A stretch of DNA of 64,000 nucleotides from Pseudarthrobacter chlorophenolicus A6 (GTDB lineage Bacteria > Actinomycetota > Actinomycetes > Actinomycetales > Micrococcaceae), in assembly GCF_000022025.1 (NCBI RefSeq), contig NC_011886.1:1622980-1686979 (forward strand). The letters run 5' to 3'. Shown piece by piece: positions 19,682 through 28,969 of this stretch. Each line of letters starts with the position of its first letter. Positions within the stretch are counted from its first letter, which is position 1. The translations under genes and the position numbers were made by a program. The notes beneath the pieces are model-generated. The model ran no database searches and was not told the origin of the DNA. It was given only the letters and a program-made list of their open reading frames with translations.

Positions 19682-20131
19682 ATGTCAGCTACATCCGCTT
19701 TCAGGTCACACGGTTTCGACGTTCACGGCAACGGCGCCCGGGGTAAGCAGGCGGTGCGGGAAGGTCGTGTGGCGGTCCAGCGGAATTCGGCCAGCGGACA
19801 CCGCAGCCAGGCGCCGCTGCCACCGCTGCGCCTCACGCGGCGGGGCAAGGTGGTCCTGATCGGGATTCCCCTGGTGCTGCTGGCGGCGCTCCTGCTCTCA
19901 CTGGCTGGCTTCTTCAACTCCCCGGCCAAGGCTTCCGACTCCGCTGCGGACCTCTCCGTGACCCCCACCGTCACGGTGACTGTGCAGCCAGGTGAGTCGC
20001 TGTGGGGGATCGCCGCCGACCTCGCACCGGAGCGTGACGCCAGGGACGTCGTGGCGGATATTGTGCAGCTCAACAACCTGTCCGCCGGGAAGATTCTCCC
20101 GGGACAGCAGCTGTTCATTCCCACGCGCTAA
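19682..20131 (+). CDS. LysM-domain membrane protein, likely SOS cell-division suppressor
   Basis: A 149-residue protein with a basic cytoplasmic N-terminus, one membrane span at about residues 56-78 and an extracellular LysM peptidoglycan-binding domain at about 99-147 (VTVQPGESLWGIA to GQQLFIPTR). Divergent placement from lexA with strong LexA operators matches DivS of Corynebacterium and the Rv2719c-type protein of mycobacteria, which block division during the SOS response. Orthology is inferred from context and architecture because the sequences diverge. AGGAGG (19667-19672) gives a strong ribosome site at nine bases. Confidence 0.8.
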   Translation: MSATSAFRSHGFDVHGNGARGKQAVREGRVAVQRNSASGHRSQAPLPPLRLTRRGKVVLIGIPLVLLAALLLSLAGFFNSPAKASDSAADLSVTPTVTVTVQPGESLWGIAADLAPERDARDVVADIVQLNNLSAGKILPGQQLFIPTR

Positions 20132-20144
20132 ACCTGATGCGCGC

Positions 20145-20186
20145 CACACCTTCCCGGCTGAATCAGCGTCCAGATAAGAAGGTGTG
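20145..20186 (+). terminator. Possible terminator after the LysM gene
   Basis: CACACCTTC (20145-20153) can pair with GAAGGTGTG (20178-20186) around a 24-base loop. Its position between the LysM stop and the hisC promoter fits a terminator, but the loop is long. Confidence 0.35.
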
Positions 20187-20267
20187 CTGCCTGAGGCCCA
20201 TACCCGACCGAGGCGGGGGCGAACCGTCACATTTTCGGGCGACCGCACCTCCCACTAAACTGTTCAG

Positions 20268-21386
20268 GTGAATGACCAGCTTGATCGCCTGAACCGGCTT
20301 CCCCTCCGCAGCAACCTCCGTGGCATTACGCCCTACGGTGCTCCGCAGCTGGATGTCCCCATCCTCCTCAACGTCAACGAGAACACCCATGGGGTCCCGG
20401 CCGACGTCACAGCGGCCATCACGAAGGCCGTTGCGGAAGCTGCCGCCGGCCTGAACCGCTACCCGGACCGGGAGTTCACCGAGCTCCGCAAGGCCCTTGC
20501 CGAGTACTTGGGCCACGGCCTGGATGAGGCCAACGTGTGGGCAGCCAACGGCTCCAATGAAGTGCTCCAGCAGATCCTGCAGGCATTCGGCGGTCCGGGC
20601 CGCACGGCACTTGGCTTCCCGCCCACGTATTCCATGTACCCCCTGCTGGCCAGCGGCACCGACACCGGATACATCAAGGGCGAGCGTGAGGACGGATACG
20701 GCCTCAGCGCCGAATCGGCCGCCCGCCAGGTCCGGGAACTGAAGCCCAACATCGTTTTCCTGTGCTCCCCGAACAACCCCACCGGCACCGGCCTTGGCCT
20801 GGACGTGGTGGAAGCTGTCTACGACGCCGGCGCCGAAAGCCAGGCCATCGTGATCGTGGATGAGGCCTACCACGAGTTCGCCCACGACGGCACGCCCAGC
20901 GCCCTGACGCTGCTGCCCGGCCGTGAGCGGTTGATCGTTTCCCGCACCATGAGCAAAGCGTTCGCACTGGCCGGCGCCCGGCTGGGATACATGGCCGCCG
21001 CCCCGGAAGTCACGGACGCACTGCGCCTGGTCCGTCTCCCGTACCACCTGTCGGCCATCACCCAGGCAACCGCCCTGGCGGCCCTGCAGCACCGCGAAGC
21101 CCTTATGGCGGACGTCGAGGACATCAAGAAGCAGCGCGACCGGATCGTGTCCGAGCTGACCCGCATGGGCCTCAAGCCGGCGGCATCCGACTCCAACTAC
21201 GTGTTCTTCGGCGGACTCGAGAATCCCCACCAGGTCTGGCAGGGACTGCTGGACGCGGGTGTGCTGATCCGCGACGTCGGCATCCCGGGGCACCTGCGGG
21301 TCACTGCCGGCACTGAGACTGAAACCACAGCGTTCCTCACCTCCCTGGAAAGCATCCTTGCCAGCCAGCCGGCCCTTCCCGCCTAG
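20268..21386 (+). CDS. hisC: Histidinol-phosphate aminotransferase
   Basis: PLP enzyme that makes histidinol phosphate from imidazole-acetol phosphate. The cofactor lysine is Lys230 in [17 protein letters not shown] and VDEAYHEF are also family motifs. At 372 residues it is of normal length. The GTG start has TAAACT (20256-20261) six bases upstream and no ribosome site, so the his transcript starts leaderless here. hisB follows. Confidence 0.96.
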   Translation: MNDQLDRLNRLPLRSNLRGITPYGAPQLDVPILLNVNENTHGVPADVTAAITKAVAEAAAGLNRYPDREFTELRKALAEYLGHGLDEANVWAANGSNEVLQQILQAFGGPGRTALGFPPTYSMYPLLASGTDTGYIKGEREDGYGLSAESAARQVRELKPNIVFLCSPNNPTGTGLGLDVVEAVYDAGAESQAIVIVDEAYHEFAHDGTPSALTLLPGRERLIVSRTMSKAFALAGARLGYMAAAPEVTDALRLVRLPYHLSAITQATALAALQHREALMADVEDIKKQRDRIVSELTRMGLKPAASDSNYVFFGGLENPHQVWQGLLDAGVLIRDVGIPGHLRVTAGTETETTAFLTSLESILASQPALPA

Positions 21387-21447
21387 ACTTGAAGAACCGG
21401 CGCTGGACGCCCTGACCATCCCTTCCTGCCACAAAGGACACCTGACC

Positions 21448-22074
21448 ATGACTTCCACCGGATCGAACGCGGCCGCAGCCCGGACCGCACGCATGGAGCG
21501 TGCCACCAGTGAGTCGTCCGTGCTCGTGGAAATCAACCTTGACGGTACCGGCGTCTCGGACATCGACACGTCCGTGCCGTTTTACGACCACATGCTCACG
21601 GCACTGTGCAAGCACTCGCTGATCGACATGACGGTCAAGGCCACCGGGGACACTCACATCGACGTCCACCACACCGTGGAGGACGTCGCCATCACCTTCG
21701 GCGAGGTGCTGCGGACCGCCCTCGGCAACAAGGCGGGCATCCGCCGGTTCGGGGAAGCCACCGTTCCGCTGGACGAAGCCCTGGCCAACGCTGTGGTGGA
21801 CGTCTCCGGCCGCCCCTACCTGGTTCACGGCGGCGAGCCCGCCGGCCAGGAATACCACCTGATCGGCGGCCACTTCACTGGTTCCCTTACCCGCCACGTG
21901 TTTGAGGCCATCACCCTGCACGCCGGTATCTGCCTGCACATGAACGTCATCGCCGGACGGGACCCGCACCACATTGTGGAAGCACAGTTCAAGGCGTTCG
22001 CCCGTGCGCTGCGGGCCGCCGTCGAACCCGATCCGCGGGTTGAGGGCATCCCGTCCACCAAGGGTGCCCTGTGA
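21448..22074 (+). CDS. hisB: Imidazoleglycerol-phosphate dehydratase
   Basis: Manganese enzyme of histidine synthesis, 208 residues, without the phosphatase domain seen in E. coli HisB. The metal-binding histidine clusters [11 protein letters not shown] and [11 protein letters not shown] are present, as is [15 protein letters not shown] 21448 has AAAGGA (21433-21438) upstream. The end overlaps hisH by four bases (GTGA). Confidence 0.96.
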   Translation: MTSTGSNAAAARTARMERATSESSVLVEINLDGTGVSDIDTSVPFYDHMLTALCKHSLIDMTVKATGDTHIDVHHTVEDVAITFGEVLRTALGNKAGIRRFGEATVPLDEALANAVVDVSGRPYLVHGGEPAGQEYHLIGGHFTGSLTRHVFEAITLHAGICLHMNVIAGRDPHHIVEAQFKAFARALRAAVEPDPRVEGIPSTKGAL

Positions 22075-22820
22075 GCGGCCAGATCCTGAAGGACGGGGCC
22101 ATCATCGACCCCTCCGCGTCACGCAAACCCGCATCCCCGGAGGGAAAGCCCACCGTGACAGTGCTGGACTACGGTTCCGGCAACGTCCGGTCTGCCGTGC
22201 GCGCCCTCGAGCGCGCCGGTGCAGAGGTCATCCTCAGCGCCAAGCCCGAGGATGTCCTGAACGCGGACGGCTTGGTGGTTCCCGGCGTCGGCGCCTTCGA
22301 GACGGTCATGCGCGAGCTCAAAGCCGTGGATGGCATCAGGCTCATCGGCCGCCGGGTGGCCGGCGGACGCCCCGTCCTGGGGATCTGCGTGGGCCTCCAG
22401 GTACTTTTCGAGGCCGGTGTGGAGCATGGCACCGAGGCTGAGGGCATCGGCGAATGGCCCGGAAAGGTCGAGCTGCTGCCGGCCGACGTTGTTCCGCACA
22501 TGGGCTGGAACACCGTCCAGGTGCCGGAGGGTTCAAAGCTCTTCGCCGGAGTGGAAGGTGAGCGGTTCTACTTCGTCCATTCCTACGGCGTGCAGGAATG
22601 GAACTTCGACGTCATCCAGCCGCGGATGGCACCTCCGCTGGTGACCTGGTCCGAACACGGCGCGCCCTTTATCGCCGCCGTCGAAAACGGGCCTCTCTGC
22701 GCCACGCAGTTCCACCCTGAGAAGTCAGGCGATGCCGGTGCCCGGCTGCTGCACAACTGGGTGGACGCGCTGCGCCGGCCCACGGAAACCGGCAGCGGCG
22801 ACCCTACCGGCGGCGCCTGA
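22071..22820 (+). CDS. hisH: Imidazole glycerol phosphate synthase, glutaminase subunit
   Basis: Class I glutamine amidotransferase that feeds ammonia to HisF. Catalytic Cys106 (GICVGLQ) with His215 and Glu217 (FHPEK) is complete. The GTG at 22071 overlaps the hisB stop; it adds about 28 residues before the usual start [10 protein letters not shown], where a second GTG (22155) could be the true start. The partner hisF is not in this window. Confidence 0.93.
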   Translation: MSGQILKDGAIIDPSASRKPASPEGKPTVTVLDYGSGNVRSAVRALERAGAEVILSAKPEDVLNADGLVVPGVGAFETVMRELKAVDGIRLIGRRVAGGRPVLGICVGLQVLFEAGVEHGTEAEGIGEWPGKVELLPADVVPHMGWNTVQVPEGSKLFAGVEGERFYFVHSYGVQEWNFDVIQPRMAPPLVTWSEHGAPFIAAVENGPLCATQFHPEKSGDAGARLLHNWVDALRRPTETGSGDPTGGA

Positions 22821-22973
22821 ATGTGGTCCATCGTCCTGATGGGACTGGCCGGCCTCTTAGTAGGCGGTGCCCTGTCCTTCCGGCAGCAGCACAAGCCCCT
22901 GTGGACCCAGGTTTCGTTCTACGTCCTGGCAGCCATGTCCCTGCTCGCCGCCTACCTGCTGACCCTCAGCTGA
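22821..22973 (+). CDS. Small two-helix membrane protein in the his operon
   Basis: A 50-residue ORF starting at the base after the hisH stop. It encodes two hydrophobic stretches, SIVLMGLAGLLVGGALSF (3-20) and SFYVLAAMSLLAAYLLTL (32-49), joined by a short basic loop with RQQHKP. No family is known to me. Zero spacing from hisH and location before priA argue that it is translated. Similar tiny membrane proteins are seen at this place in related genera, as far as I recall. Confidence 0.7.
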   Translation: MWSIVLMGLAGLLVGGALSFRQQHKPLWTQVSFYVLAAMSLLAAYLLTLS

Positions 22974-23062
22974 CTGGCAGCCCGGCCACCGAGTCCGGCC
23001 ACTGACGCTCCCCGGCACTGTGCCGGCAGCCCAACACTCCACCCCCAACACCAAGGATGAAG

Positions 23063-23809
23063 ATGACCACCGCAAACGATCTGCCGGTACTTGAACTGCT
23101 GCCCGCCGTCGACGTCGTCAACGGCCAGGCCGTGCGGCTGGTCCAGGGTGAGGCCGGCAGTGAAACCAGTTACGGAACCCCGCTGGAAGCTGCGCTGAAC
23201 TGGCAGCAGCAGGGTGCCGAATGGGTGCACCTCGTGGACCTGGACGCAGCATTCGGCCGCGGCTCCAACGCCGAACTCCTCCGCGAGGTGGTGGGGAAGC
23301 TGGACATCAAAGTGGAACTCTCCGGCGGACTCCGCGACGACGAAACCCTCGAAGCTGCCCTTGGCCTCGGCGTGGCCCGCGTAAACCTCGGCACCGCTGC
23401 ACTGGAAAACCCGGAGTGGACGCGCCGGGCCATCGAGCGCTTCGGCGACAGGATCGCCGTGGGACTCGACGTGCGCGGAACCACCCTGGCCGGCCGGGGC
23501 TGGACCAAGGAAGGTGGGGACCTCTGGGATGTCCTGGCCCGCCTTGAGGATGCAGGCTGCTCACGTTACGTGGTCACCGACGTGACCAAGGACGGCACCC
23601 TGCAGGGGCCAAACGTTGAACTGCTGCGCCAGATGGTGGAAAAGACCGGCAAACCCGTCATCGCCTCCGGTGGCATCTCGAGCCTCGATGACCTCAAGGT
23701 CCTGAGGTCCCTGGTCCCGCTGGGCGTTGAAGGTGCGATCGTCGGCAAGGCCCTCTACGCCGGCGCCTTCACCCTGCCCGAAGCCCTCGACGTGGCCGGC
23801 CGCCGCTAG
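23063..23809 (+). CDS. priA: Bifunctional HisA/TrpF isomerase PriA
   Basis: TIM-barrel isomerase that acts on ProFAR in histidine synthesis and, in actinobacteria, also on PRA in tryptophan synthesis. Acid/base Asp17 (PAVDVV) and Asp173 (VTDVTKDGT) are present. The PriA-type loop [12 protein letters not shown] with Trp147 points to the dual-substrate form. ATG 23063 is favoured over ATG 23057 because AAGGA (23053-23057) sits five bases before it. No trpF is visible in the window. Confidence 0.93.
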   Translation: MTTANDLPVLELLPAVDVVNGQAVRLVQGEAGSETSYGTPLEAALNWQQQGAEWVHLVDLDAAFGRGSNAELLREVVGKLDIKVELSGGLRDDETLEAALGLGVARVNLGTAALENPEWTRRAIERFGDRIAVGLDVRGTTLAGRGWTKEGGDLWDVLARLEDAGCSRYVVTDVTKDGTLQGPNVELLRQMVEKTGKPVIASGGISSLDDLKVLRSLVPLGVEGAIVGKALYAGAFTLPEALDVAGRR

Positions 23810-23828
23810 GCTGCCGGAAGCCGACGCG

Positions 23829-24710
23829 ATGGCCAGCAACGAACCAGGCGCCCCCGCACCCCGCCACCTTCCCGGCCACATCGCCGCGGCGCTGGCAGGA
23901 GCCGGTGGCGAAACCGACTCCGCGGGCCAGCCCTGGGCGGGCCGGAGCCTCGCCGGCGACGACGCGAAGATCCACAATTTCGAGGACGACGACGGTTCGG
24001 CCAACGCGGGCTACCGCGCCGCCGTCGCGGGGTTGCGTGAGGGAACCGGCGACGAAGCCGCCGTGGTGGCATCCCTGGCCACGGCACGTGTGTTCATTCC
24101 CATCGTGGCGCAGCTGGCGGAAGAGGCGGAGTCCGGCCACGGCCTGCATGCCGACAAGCAGGCAGACATGGCGCTCGTGACGCTCAAAGCCGCCGACGGC
24201 AGGACCGCGCTGCCGGCCTTCACATCAACGGATGCCCTGGCTGCCTGGCATCCCGATGCCCGGCCGGTGGCCGTCTACGCCGCACGCGCTGCGCTGTCGG
24301 CCGTGGCGGAGGGTGCCGAGCTCGTTGTCCTGGACCCGGGTGCAGATGTCACCTTCGTGGTCCGCCGGCCGGCCGTGTGGGCGCTGGCGCAGCAGAAACC
24401 CTGGCTGCCCTCCTACGCCGACGAAGAACTGGCAGCCGAGATGGGTGCGGCCGCCGCTGCGTTCCCTGCTGTCCGCCGGATCGGGCTCCTGCCCGGCAGG
24501 GGAGTGGCAGCCCGCGCAGCAGACGGGACCGTACTGGCCGGCGGCGGCGCCGGACCCGAACTGCAGGTGGTGCTCTACCTCGAGGACGGACTGGACGCCG
24601 CAGGCGTACAGCAGCTGGTGGCCGCGCTCCAGGCCGAGTGGTCCCGGAATGTATTGTTTGGGGAGCGGGTCGATTCGCTCGAGGTCAAGCTGCGGCGCGC
24701 CACAGGCTAG
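23829..24710 (+). CDS. SseB-family protein
   Basis: A 293-residue cytosolic protein with the SseB N-terminal domain around residues 80-180 (ARVFIPIV, ALVTLKAADGRTALPAFTSTDAL). The molecular function of this domain in actinobacteria is not known. The ATG lies 19 bases after priA and is probably in the his operon. The sequence is alanine-rich with no signal peptide or membrane span. Confidence 0.75.
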   Translation: MASNEPGAPAPRHLPGHIAAALAGAGGETDSAGQPWAGRSLAGDDAKIHNFEDDDGSANAGYRAAVAGLREGTGDEAAVVASLATARVFIPIVAQLAEEAESGHGLHADKQADMALVTLKAADGRTALPAFTSTDALAAWHPDARPVAVYAARAALSAVAEGAELVVLDPGADVTFVVRRPAVWALAQQKPWLPSYADEELAAEMGAAAAAFPAVRRIGLLPGRGVAARAADGTVLAGGGAGPELQVVLYLEDGLDAAGVQQLVAALQAEWSRNVLFGERVDSLEVKLRRATG

Positions 24711-24765
24711 TTGTCAGGAGCGGGGCCGCCCCGGGTTCCTGGGGCATACGTAAGGAACCTTTTTC

Positions 24766-26058
24766 GTGAACTTCGCGCTGTACCGGGAATTGCTGGCCGT
24801 CCGGCCCATCCGGAGGCTTCTGCTGGTGGGCATGGTTGCCCGCATTCCACATTCTGCGGCGGGCGTGCTGCTGACCCTGCACATCGTCCTTACCCTCGGG
24901 CAAGGATACGCTGCCGCCGGCGCTGCAGCCGCCGTGATGACGATCGGTATTGCTGTTGGTGCACCCTGGCGCGGGCGCCGCGTGGACACCGTCGGCCTCC
25001 GCCGTGCCCTGGTCCCGTCCGTCATCTCCGAAGCGGTCATCTGGTCCATCGTCCCGCACGTGTCCTACCAGTGGCTTCTGCCGCTGGTGTTCGTCGGCGG
25101 CCTGCTGACCCTGCCTATCTTCAGTGTGGTGCGCCAGTCCCTCGGTGTCCTGGCCGAGGGCAAGCAGAGGCGCACCGCTTTTGCCCTGGATGCCATCAGC
25201 ACCGAGATGGTGTTCATGATTGGGCCCGCGGCCGGCGCCGTGGTGGCAACGAGCGGGCATACGACGGCGGGCCTCACCGTGGTGGGTCTGTCCACCTCCA
25301 TGGCTGGGCTGTTCCTGATCTGGTTCAACCCACCCACCCGCAGCCCGGACCAAACCGAGGAATGCATCGAGGACGAGCAGCACGCGGCCGAAGTCGCGGT
25401 GGTTTCGGCTGCACCCGCCCATCTGCAGGAAGCCGCGGCGGAGCTGCTGCCGGCCGGGGCGGAACGTGCCCCGGGTGTCAGGGGCAGGGTGGCGCACAGC
25501 TTCTCTTGGTTTACGCCTGCAGTTGGCGCAGTCTTCGCCGTTGCCGCGGGTGCCGGCATGGTTCTCAGCGGCAGTGACGTGGGCATCGTGGCGGCCCTGG
25601 AGATCGGCGGGCACCAGGGCGAGATCGGGATTGTGTTCCTCTTCTGGTGTGCTGCATCCGTGGTGGGCGGACTGGTCTACGGCGCCATGCACCGGCCTGT
25701 CCCGCCCATCCTGCTGCTGCTGGGCATGGCCGCGTTCACCATTCCCATGGGTTTCGCCTCCGGAACCTGGACGCTCGCCCTGCTGTCCATCCTGCCCGGG
25801 CTCCTGTGCGCACCGGTGCTCTCCGCCGCCTCTGAGAAAGTTGCGGACCTGGTGTCCGAAGAGCGCCGGGGCGAAGCGATGGGCTGGTACGGTTCCGCGC
25901 TGACCGCAGGGGTGGCCCTGGGGTCACCACTGGCGGGGGTCTTCATTGACAGCACTGGCCCCTCCGGCGGTTTCGTGTCGGTCGGGGTGGCCGGTGTCAT
26001 CCTCTGCCTCGCGGGGCTGCTCCTGCAGCAGCGCCGGCGGCGCCAGGTCAAGGCCTGA
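24766..26058 (+). CDS. MFS transporter
   Basis: A 430-residue major facilitator carrier with about twelve membrane segments and a long hydrophilic loop (about residues 187-245) in the middle. Substrate unknown. The GTG start has AAGGA (24752-24756) nine bases upstream. It follows the SseB gene at 55 bases and may be the last gene of the his transcript, which ends at the strong hairpin 26157-26201. Confidence 0.85.
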   Translation: MNFALYRELLAVRPIRRLLLVGMVARIPHSAAGVLLTLHIVLTLGQGYAAAGAAAAVMTIGIAVGAPWRGRRVDTVGLRRALVPSVISEAVIWSIVPHVSYQWLLPLVFVGGLLTLPIFSVVRQSLGVLAEGKQRRTAFALDAISTEMVFMIGPAAGAVVATSGHTTAGLTVVGLSTSMAGLFLIWFNPPTRSPDQTEECIEDEQHAAEVAVVSAAPAHLQEAAAELLPAGAERAPGVRGRVAHSFSWFTPAVGAVFAVAAGAGMVLSGSDVGIVAALEIGGHQGEIGIVFLFWCAASVVGGLVYGAMHRPVPPILLLLGMAAFTIPMGFASGTWTLALLSILPGLLCAPVLSAASEKVADLVSEERRGEAMGWYGSALTAGVALGSPLAGVFIDSTGPSGGFVSVGVAGVILCLAGLLLQQRRRRQVKA

Positions 26059-26156
26059 CCGGACAACCCCTGTGTAACTTTGGGGCCGGCGGGACGGGCA
26101 CCACCATTTCGAAAGCCCGCCGACCTGCCTAACGTCCGGCGGCGCAGGTTCTTAAA

Positions 26157-26201
26157 GCGCGACGGCGGGACGACCACTTAAAGGTCGTCCCGCCGTCGCG
26201 C
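26157..26201 (+). terminator. Bidirectional terminator between MFS gene and DUF1844 gene
   Basis: Perfect 19-bp stem (26157-26175 with 26183-26201) and a seven-base loop ACTTAAA. It stands between convergent genes. Confidence 0.9.
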
Positions 26202-26222
26202 GCTGTGTGGGGAAGTGCCGGA

Positions 26223-26621
26223 CTAGTTGACTGCGCCCGTGAACTTTTCGCCCGGACCCTTGCCCGGAGCATCCGGGATCAGCGACTCTTCACGGAAGGC
26301 CAGCTGCAGGGAGCGGAGGCCGTCGCGCAAGGGACCTGCATGCTGGGATCCGATTTCAGGGGCGGCGGCCGTCACCAGCCCGGCCAGGGCGGTGATGAGT
26401 TTGCGGGCCTCGTCCAGGTCCTTCAGCTCGGCGGCGTTCTCTTCTGCGGCCAGGCCGAGCTTGACGGCGGCGGCGGACATCAGGTGGACGGCCGCGGTGG
26501 TGATGACCTCGATGGCCGGAACTTCAGAGATGTCCCGGACCTGCTGGGAGACGTCGGCGGAGTTGCCGGCGCTGTCCTGGGCAGGCTCGAAAACGTATGA
26601 ATTACTGTCTGGGGTGCTCAT
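26223..26621 (-). CDS. DUF1844 family protein
   Basis: A 132-residue protein with the DUF1844 pattern: an alpha-helical segment VITTAAVHLMSAAAVKLGL, then DLDEARKLITALAGL and LRDGLRSLQLAFREES. Function unknown. This family lies next to infC in many actinobacteria, as here, on the opposite strand. I could not find a clear promoter or ribosome site. Confidence 0.85.
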   Translation of the reverse strand: MSTPDSNSYVFEPAQDSAGNSADVSQQVRDISEVPAIEVITTAAVHLMSAAAVKLGLAAEENAAELKDLDEARKLITALAGLVTAAAPEIGSQHAGPLRDGLRSLQLAFREESLIPDAPGKGPGEKFTGAVN

Positions 26622-26631
26622 ACTGGTAAGC

Positions 26632-26981
26632 TTGACACAGACCGACTGAATGTCGTTATTTCAGAGATTGCCCTCACAGGCCAGGTTCCCACCAGTGCTT
26701 TTCGGCGCTGACGGGAATTTTCTCTGTAGAATGGCATGCAGTTTGCAAGCGGAGTTCTCTCCCACCCGCGTCAGCCGCTGTTCCGGTGTTCCGTCAGGAT
26801 CCCGTGGAACGCAAGGTTGCCGGGTACACGGTTGGGCATTGGTCCGGCAATTCGCCGAACCAGTGCATGCAGGCCCGTCCCGGGCCGGCAGCACCAACCC
26901 GATCTGAGGCCTTCGATTGCTCCGGCAATTGGGGGCCTTCTCTATTTGCCGGGACACAACAACAAAAACAGGAGCTTTAAC
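26632..26981 (+). promoter_or_regulatory. infC promoter region and structured leader
   Basis: Two possible promoters precede infC: TTGACA at 26632-26637 with a weak -10 near 26656, and TAGAAT at 26727-26732. The leader of up to 250 bases contains repeated TCCGGCAATT segments (26848-26857 and 26921-26930). TCCGGCAA at 26921-26928 can pair with TTGCCGGG (26946-26953). GAGGCCT (26906-26912) can instead pair with GGGCCTT (26933-26939). These pairings interlock, so they exclude each other or form a pseudoknot. A switch that controls infC-rpmI-rplT is plausible but unproven. Confidence 0.5.
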
Positions 26982-28016
26982 ATTAGCGAGCCAAGAATCA
27001 ATGAGCGTATCCGCGTCCCCGAGGTGCGGCTGGTCGGCCCTGCAGGTGAACAGGTAGGAATCGTCCGTATTGAGGATGCCCTGCGTCTGGCTGCCGAGTC
27101 CGACCTTGATCTCGTTGAAGTTGCACCTCAGGCGAAGCCTCCGGTGTGCAAGCTGATGGACTTCGGCAAGTACAAGTACGAAGCCGCGGTCAAGGCACGC
27201 GAAGCCCGGAAGAACCAGACGAACACCGTTCTGAAGGAAATCCGCTTCCGCCTGAAGATCGACACCCACGACTACGAGACCAAGCGCGGGCACGCACTGC
27301 GCTTCCTCGGTGCCGGTGACAAGGTCAAGGCCATGATCCAGTTCCGCGGCCGCGAGCAGCAGCGTCCGGAAATGGGTATCCGCCTGCTCCAGCGCTTCGC
27401 CGACGACGTCGCCGAAGTGGGAGTTGTCGAGTCCAGCCCCCGCATCGACGGCCGCAACATGGTCATGGTCGTGGGTCCGCTCAAGAACAAGGCTGAGGCC
27501 AAGGCCGAAGCACGCCGTGCGACGCAGCGCGCCGAAGCCAAGGCCGAGAATGAAGCCAAGGCCGCGGGCCGGGTAGACACGTCCGGCAAGGATCAGGCTC
27601 CCATGACCCAGTCGCTGGCGGATCTGCTGCCCGAGGGCTTCACTGTCTCCACTGAGGCTGAAGCTCCGGCCGAGGCTGAGCAGGTAACTGCGGAAGCACC
27701 CGAAGCGTCCGTTGCCGAGGCTCCGGCCAAGGCAGCCGAAGCTGCGCCGAAGGAGGAAGCTCCCAAGCAGGAGGCTCCCAAGCAGGAAGCGCCGAAGGCT
27801 GCGGCCCCGGCGCCCAAGCAGGAGGCTCCCAAGCAGGAGGCTCCCAAGCTGGAAGCCCCCAAGGCTGCAACCCCGGCGCCCAAGCCGGTGGCGGCTCCCA
27901 AGCCCGCCGCTGTTCCGGCTCCGCCGAAGCCGGTGGCCAGGCCCGCTGCACCGAAGCCTGCCGCACGTCCTGCCCCCAAGGCAGCACCGAAGCCGTCGGG
28001 TAAGAAGACCACTTAG
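26982..28016 (+). CDS. infC: Translation initiation factor IF-3, AUU start
   Basis: Blocks premature 50S joining and checks the start codon. I place the start at ATT 26982, encoding (M)[14 protein letters not shown], because AGGAG (26970-26974) lies seven bases before it and no ATG, GTG or TTG gives this conserved N-terminus. A rare AUU start is the classic device by which IF-3 limits its own synthesis. The normal two-domain protein ends near residue 168. A further 176 residues are Ala/Pro/Glu/Lys-rich with repeated KQEAP units, an unusual extension. rpmI and rplT follow. Confidence 0.93.
   Translation: MSEPRINERIRVPEVRLVGPAGEQVGIVRIEDALRLAAESDLDLVEVAPQAKPPVCKLMDFGKYKYEAAVKAREARKNQTNTVLKEIRFRLKIDTHDYETKRGHALRFLGAGDKVKAMIQFRGREQQRPEMGIRLLQRFADDVAEVGVVESSPRIDGRNMVMVVGPLKNKAEAKAEARRATQRAEAKAENEAKAAGRVDTSGKDQAPMTQSLADLLPEGFTVSTEAEAPAEAEQVTAEAPEASVAEAPAKAAEAAPKEEAPKQEAPKQEAPKAAAPAPKQEAPKQEAPKLEAPKAATPAPKPVAAPKPAAVPAPPKPVARPAAPKPAARPAPKAAPKPSGKKTT
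27760..27860 (+). repeat. Tandem coding repeats in the infC tail
   Basis: Repeated units of the type CCCAAGCAGGAGGCT encode KQEAP. There are about five near copies, and they make up the core of the low-complexity IF-3 tail. Copy number could vary between strains. Confidence 0.7.
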
Positions 28017-28023
28017 TCCACAG

Positions 28024-28108
28024 CTGCCGATGGCTCCGGCCATCGGCAGACAGCAACCAGCAGGCCGCCCCCGGGCGGCTGCGCGATAGAACTGCAGGCA
28101 TAGCCTGC
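28024..28108 (+). promoter_or_regulatory. Three hairpins between infC and rpmI
   Basis: A perfect 11-bp stem (28024-28034 with 28039-28049), a GCCGCCC/GGGCGGC stem (28064-28079) and GCAGGC-ATA-GCCTGC (28094-28108) fill the gap just before the rpmI ribosome site. In other bacteria ribosomal protein L20 represses its operon by binding such structures. This could be that site, or a partial terminator. Confidence 0.45.
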
Positions 28109-28132
28109 GGATACGTAAGGAGATCGGTTCCC

Positions 28133-28327
28133 ATGCCGAAGATGAAGACCCACAGCGGTGCTAAGAAGCGCTTCAAGCTGACCGGCAGTGGCAAGCTGCG
28201 CCGCCAGCAGGCCAACCGCCGCCACTACCTCGAGCACAAGTCCTCCAGGCTGACCCGCCGCCTCGCCGGCGACAAGATCGTCTTCAAGGGCGACGCCAAG
28301 GTCATCCGGAAGATGCTCGGCATCTAA
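28133..28327 (+). CDS. rpmI: 50S ribosomal protein L35
   Basis: A 64-residue basic protein with the [15 protein letters not shown] start and the [21 protein letters not shown] end of L35. AAGGAG (28117-28122) lies ten bases upstream. It is the middle gene of the conserved infC-rpmI-rplT operon. Confidence 0.98.
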   Translation: MPKMKTHSGAKKRFKLTGSGKLRRQQANRRHYLEHKSSRLTRRLAGDKIVFKGDAKVIRKMLGI

Positions 28328-28446
28328 TTTCCAAGTTTCCTGGCTGACTGCCGTCCGGTGGTCGGTCAATTGCCAAAAAGCCTTCTCAGGCCACCGGAAC
28401 ATCCGGTGACAGATGCTTGGGATCAGATTTTCGAAGGAGTACGCAC

Positions 28447-28908
28447 GTGGCACGTGTGAAGAGGGCGGTCAACGCCCACAAGAAGCGCCGGGTTATCCTT
28501 GAACGCGCAAAGGGCTACCGTGGACAGCGTTCACGCCTGTACCGCAAGGCCAAAGAGCAGCTGCTGCACTCGTTTGTGTACAGCTACGGTGACCGCAAGA
28601 AGAAGAAGGGCGACTTCCGCCGCCTGTGGATCCAGCGCATCAACGCTGCATCCCGCGCCAACGGCCTCACCTACAACCGCCTGATCCAGGGCCTGAAGGC
28701 CGCTGAGGTTGAGGTTGACCGCCGCATGCTGGCAGAACTGGCCGTCTCCGACGCCAACGCCTTCGCCGCACTGGTCAAGGTAGCCAAGGACTCCCTGCCT
28801 GCCGACACCTCCGCTCCCGCTGTGCAGGCTGCTCCCGCCGCCCCCAAGGCTGCGAAGAAGCCGGCTACGCGCAAGAAGGCTGTCGCCGCCGAGGCTGCTG
28901 CCGAGTAG
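28447..28908 (+). CDS. rplT: 50S ribosomal protein L20
   Basis: Early 50S assembly protein. GTG 28447 gives the universal N-terminus [14 protein letters not shown] and has AAGGAG (28434-28439) seven bases upstream. The conserved L20 body ends near residue 118. The remaining 35 residues are Ala/Lys/Pro-rich, so the 153-residue protein is longer than the usual 115-128. L20 is the expected autoregulator of this operon. Confidence 0.97.
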   Translation: MARVKRAVNAHKKRRVILERAKGYRGQRSRLYRKAKEQLLHSFVYSYGDRKKKKGDFRRLWIQRINAASRANGLTYNRLIQGLKAAEVEVDRRMLAELAVSDANAFAALVKVAKDSLPADTSAPAVQAAPAAPKAAKKPATRKKAVAAEAAAE

Positions 28909-28969
28909 GCAACCCGCTGCCCCCAGGGGCGGTTCAGGAGCCGGTGGCACCAGCCACTAGAGTTCTTGT

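Noticed and set aside
26736..26981. Long open frame upstream of infC that would add 82 residues to IF-3
   Set aside because: It is leader RNA with inverted repeats; the ribosome site and conserved N-terminus fix the start at ATT 26982.
28914..28932. Terminator after rplT
   Set aside because: Only a five-pair stem with a two-base loop can form; too weak to call.
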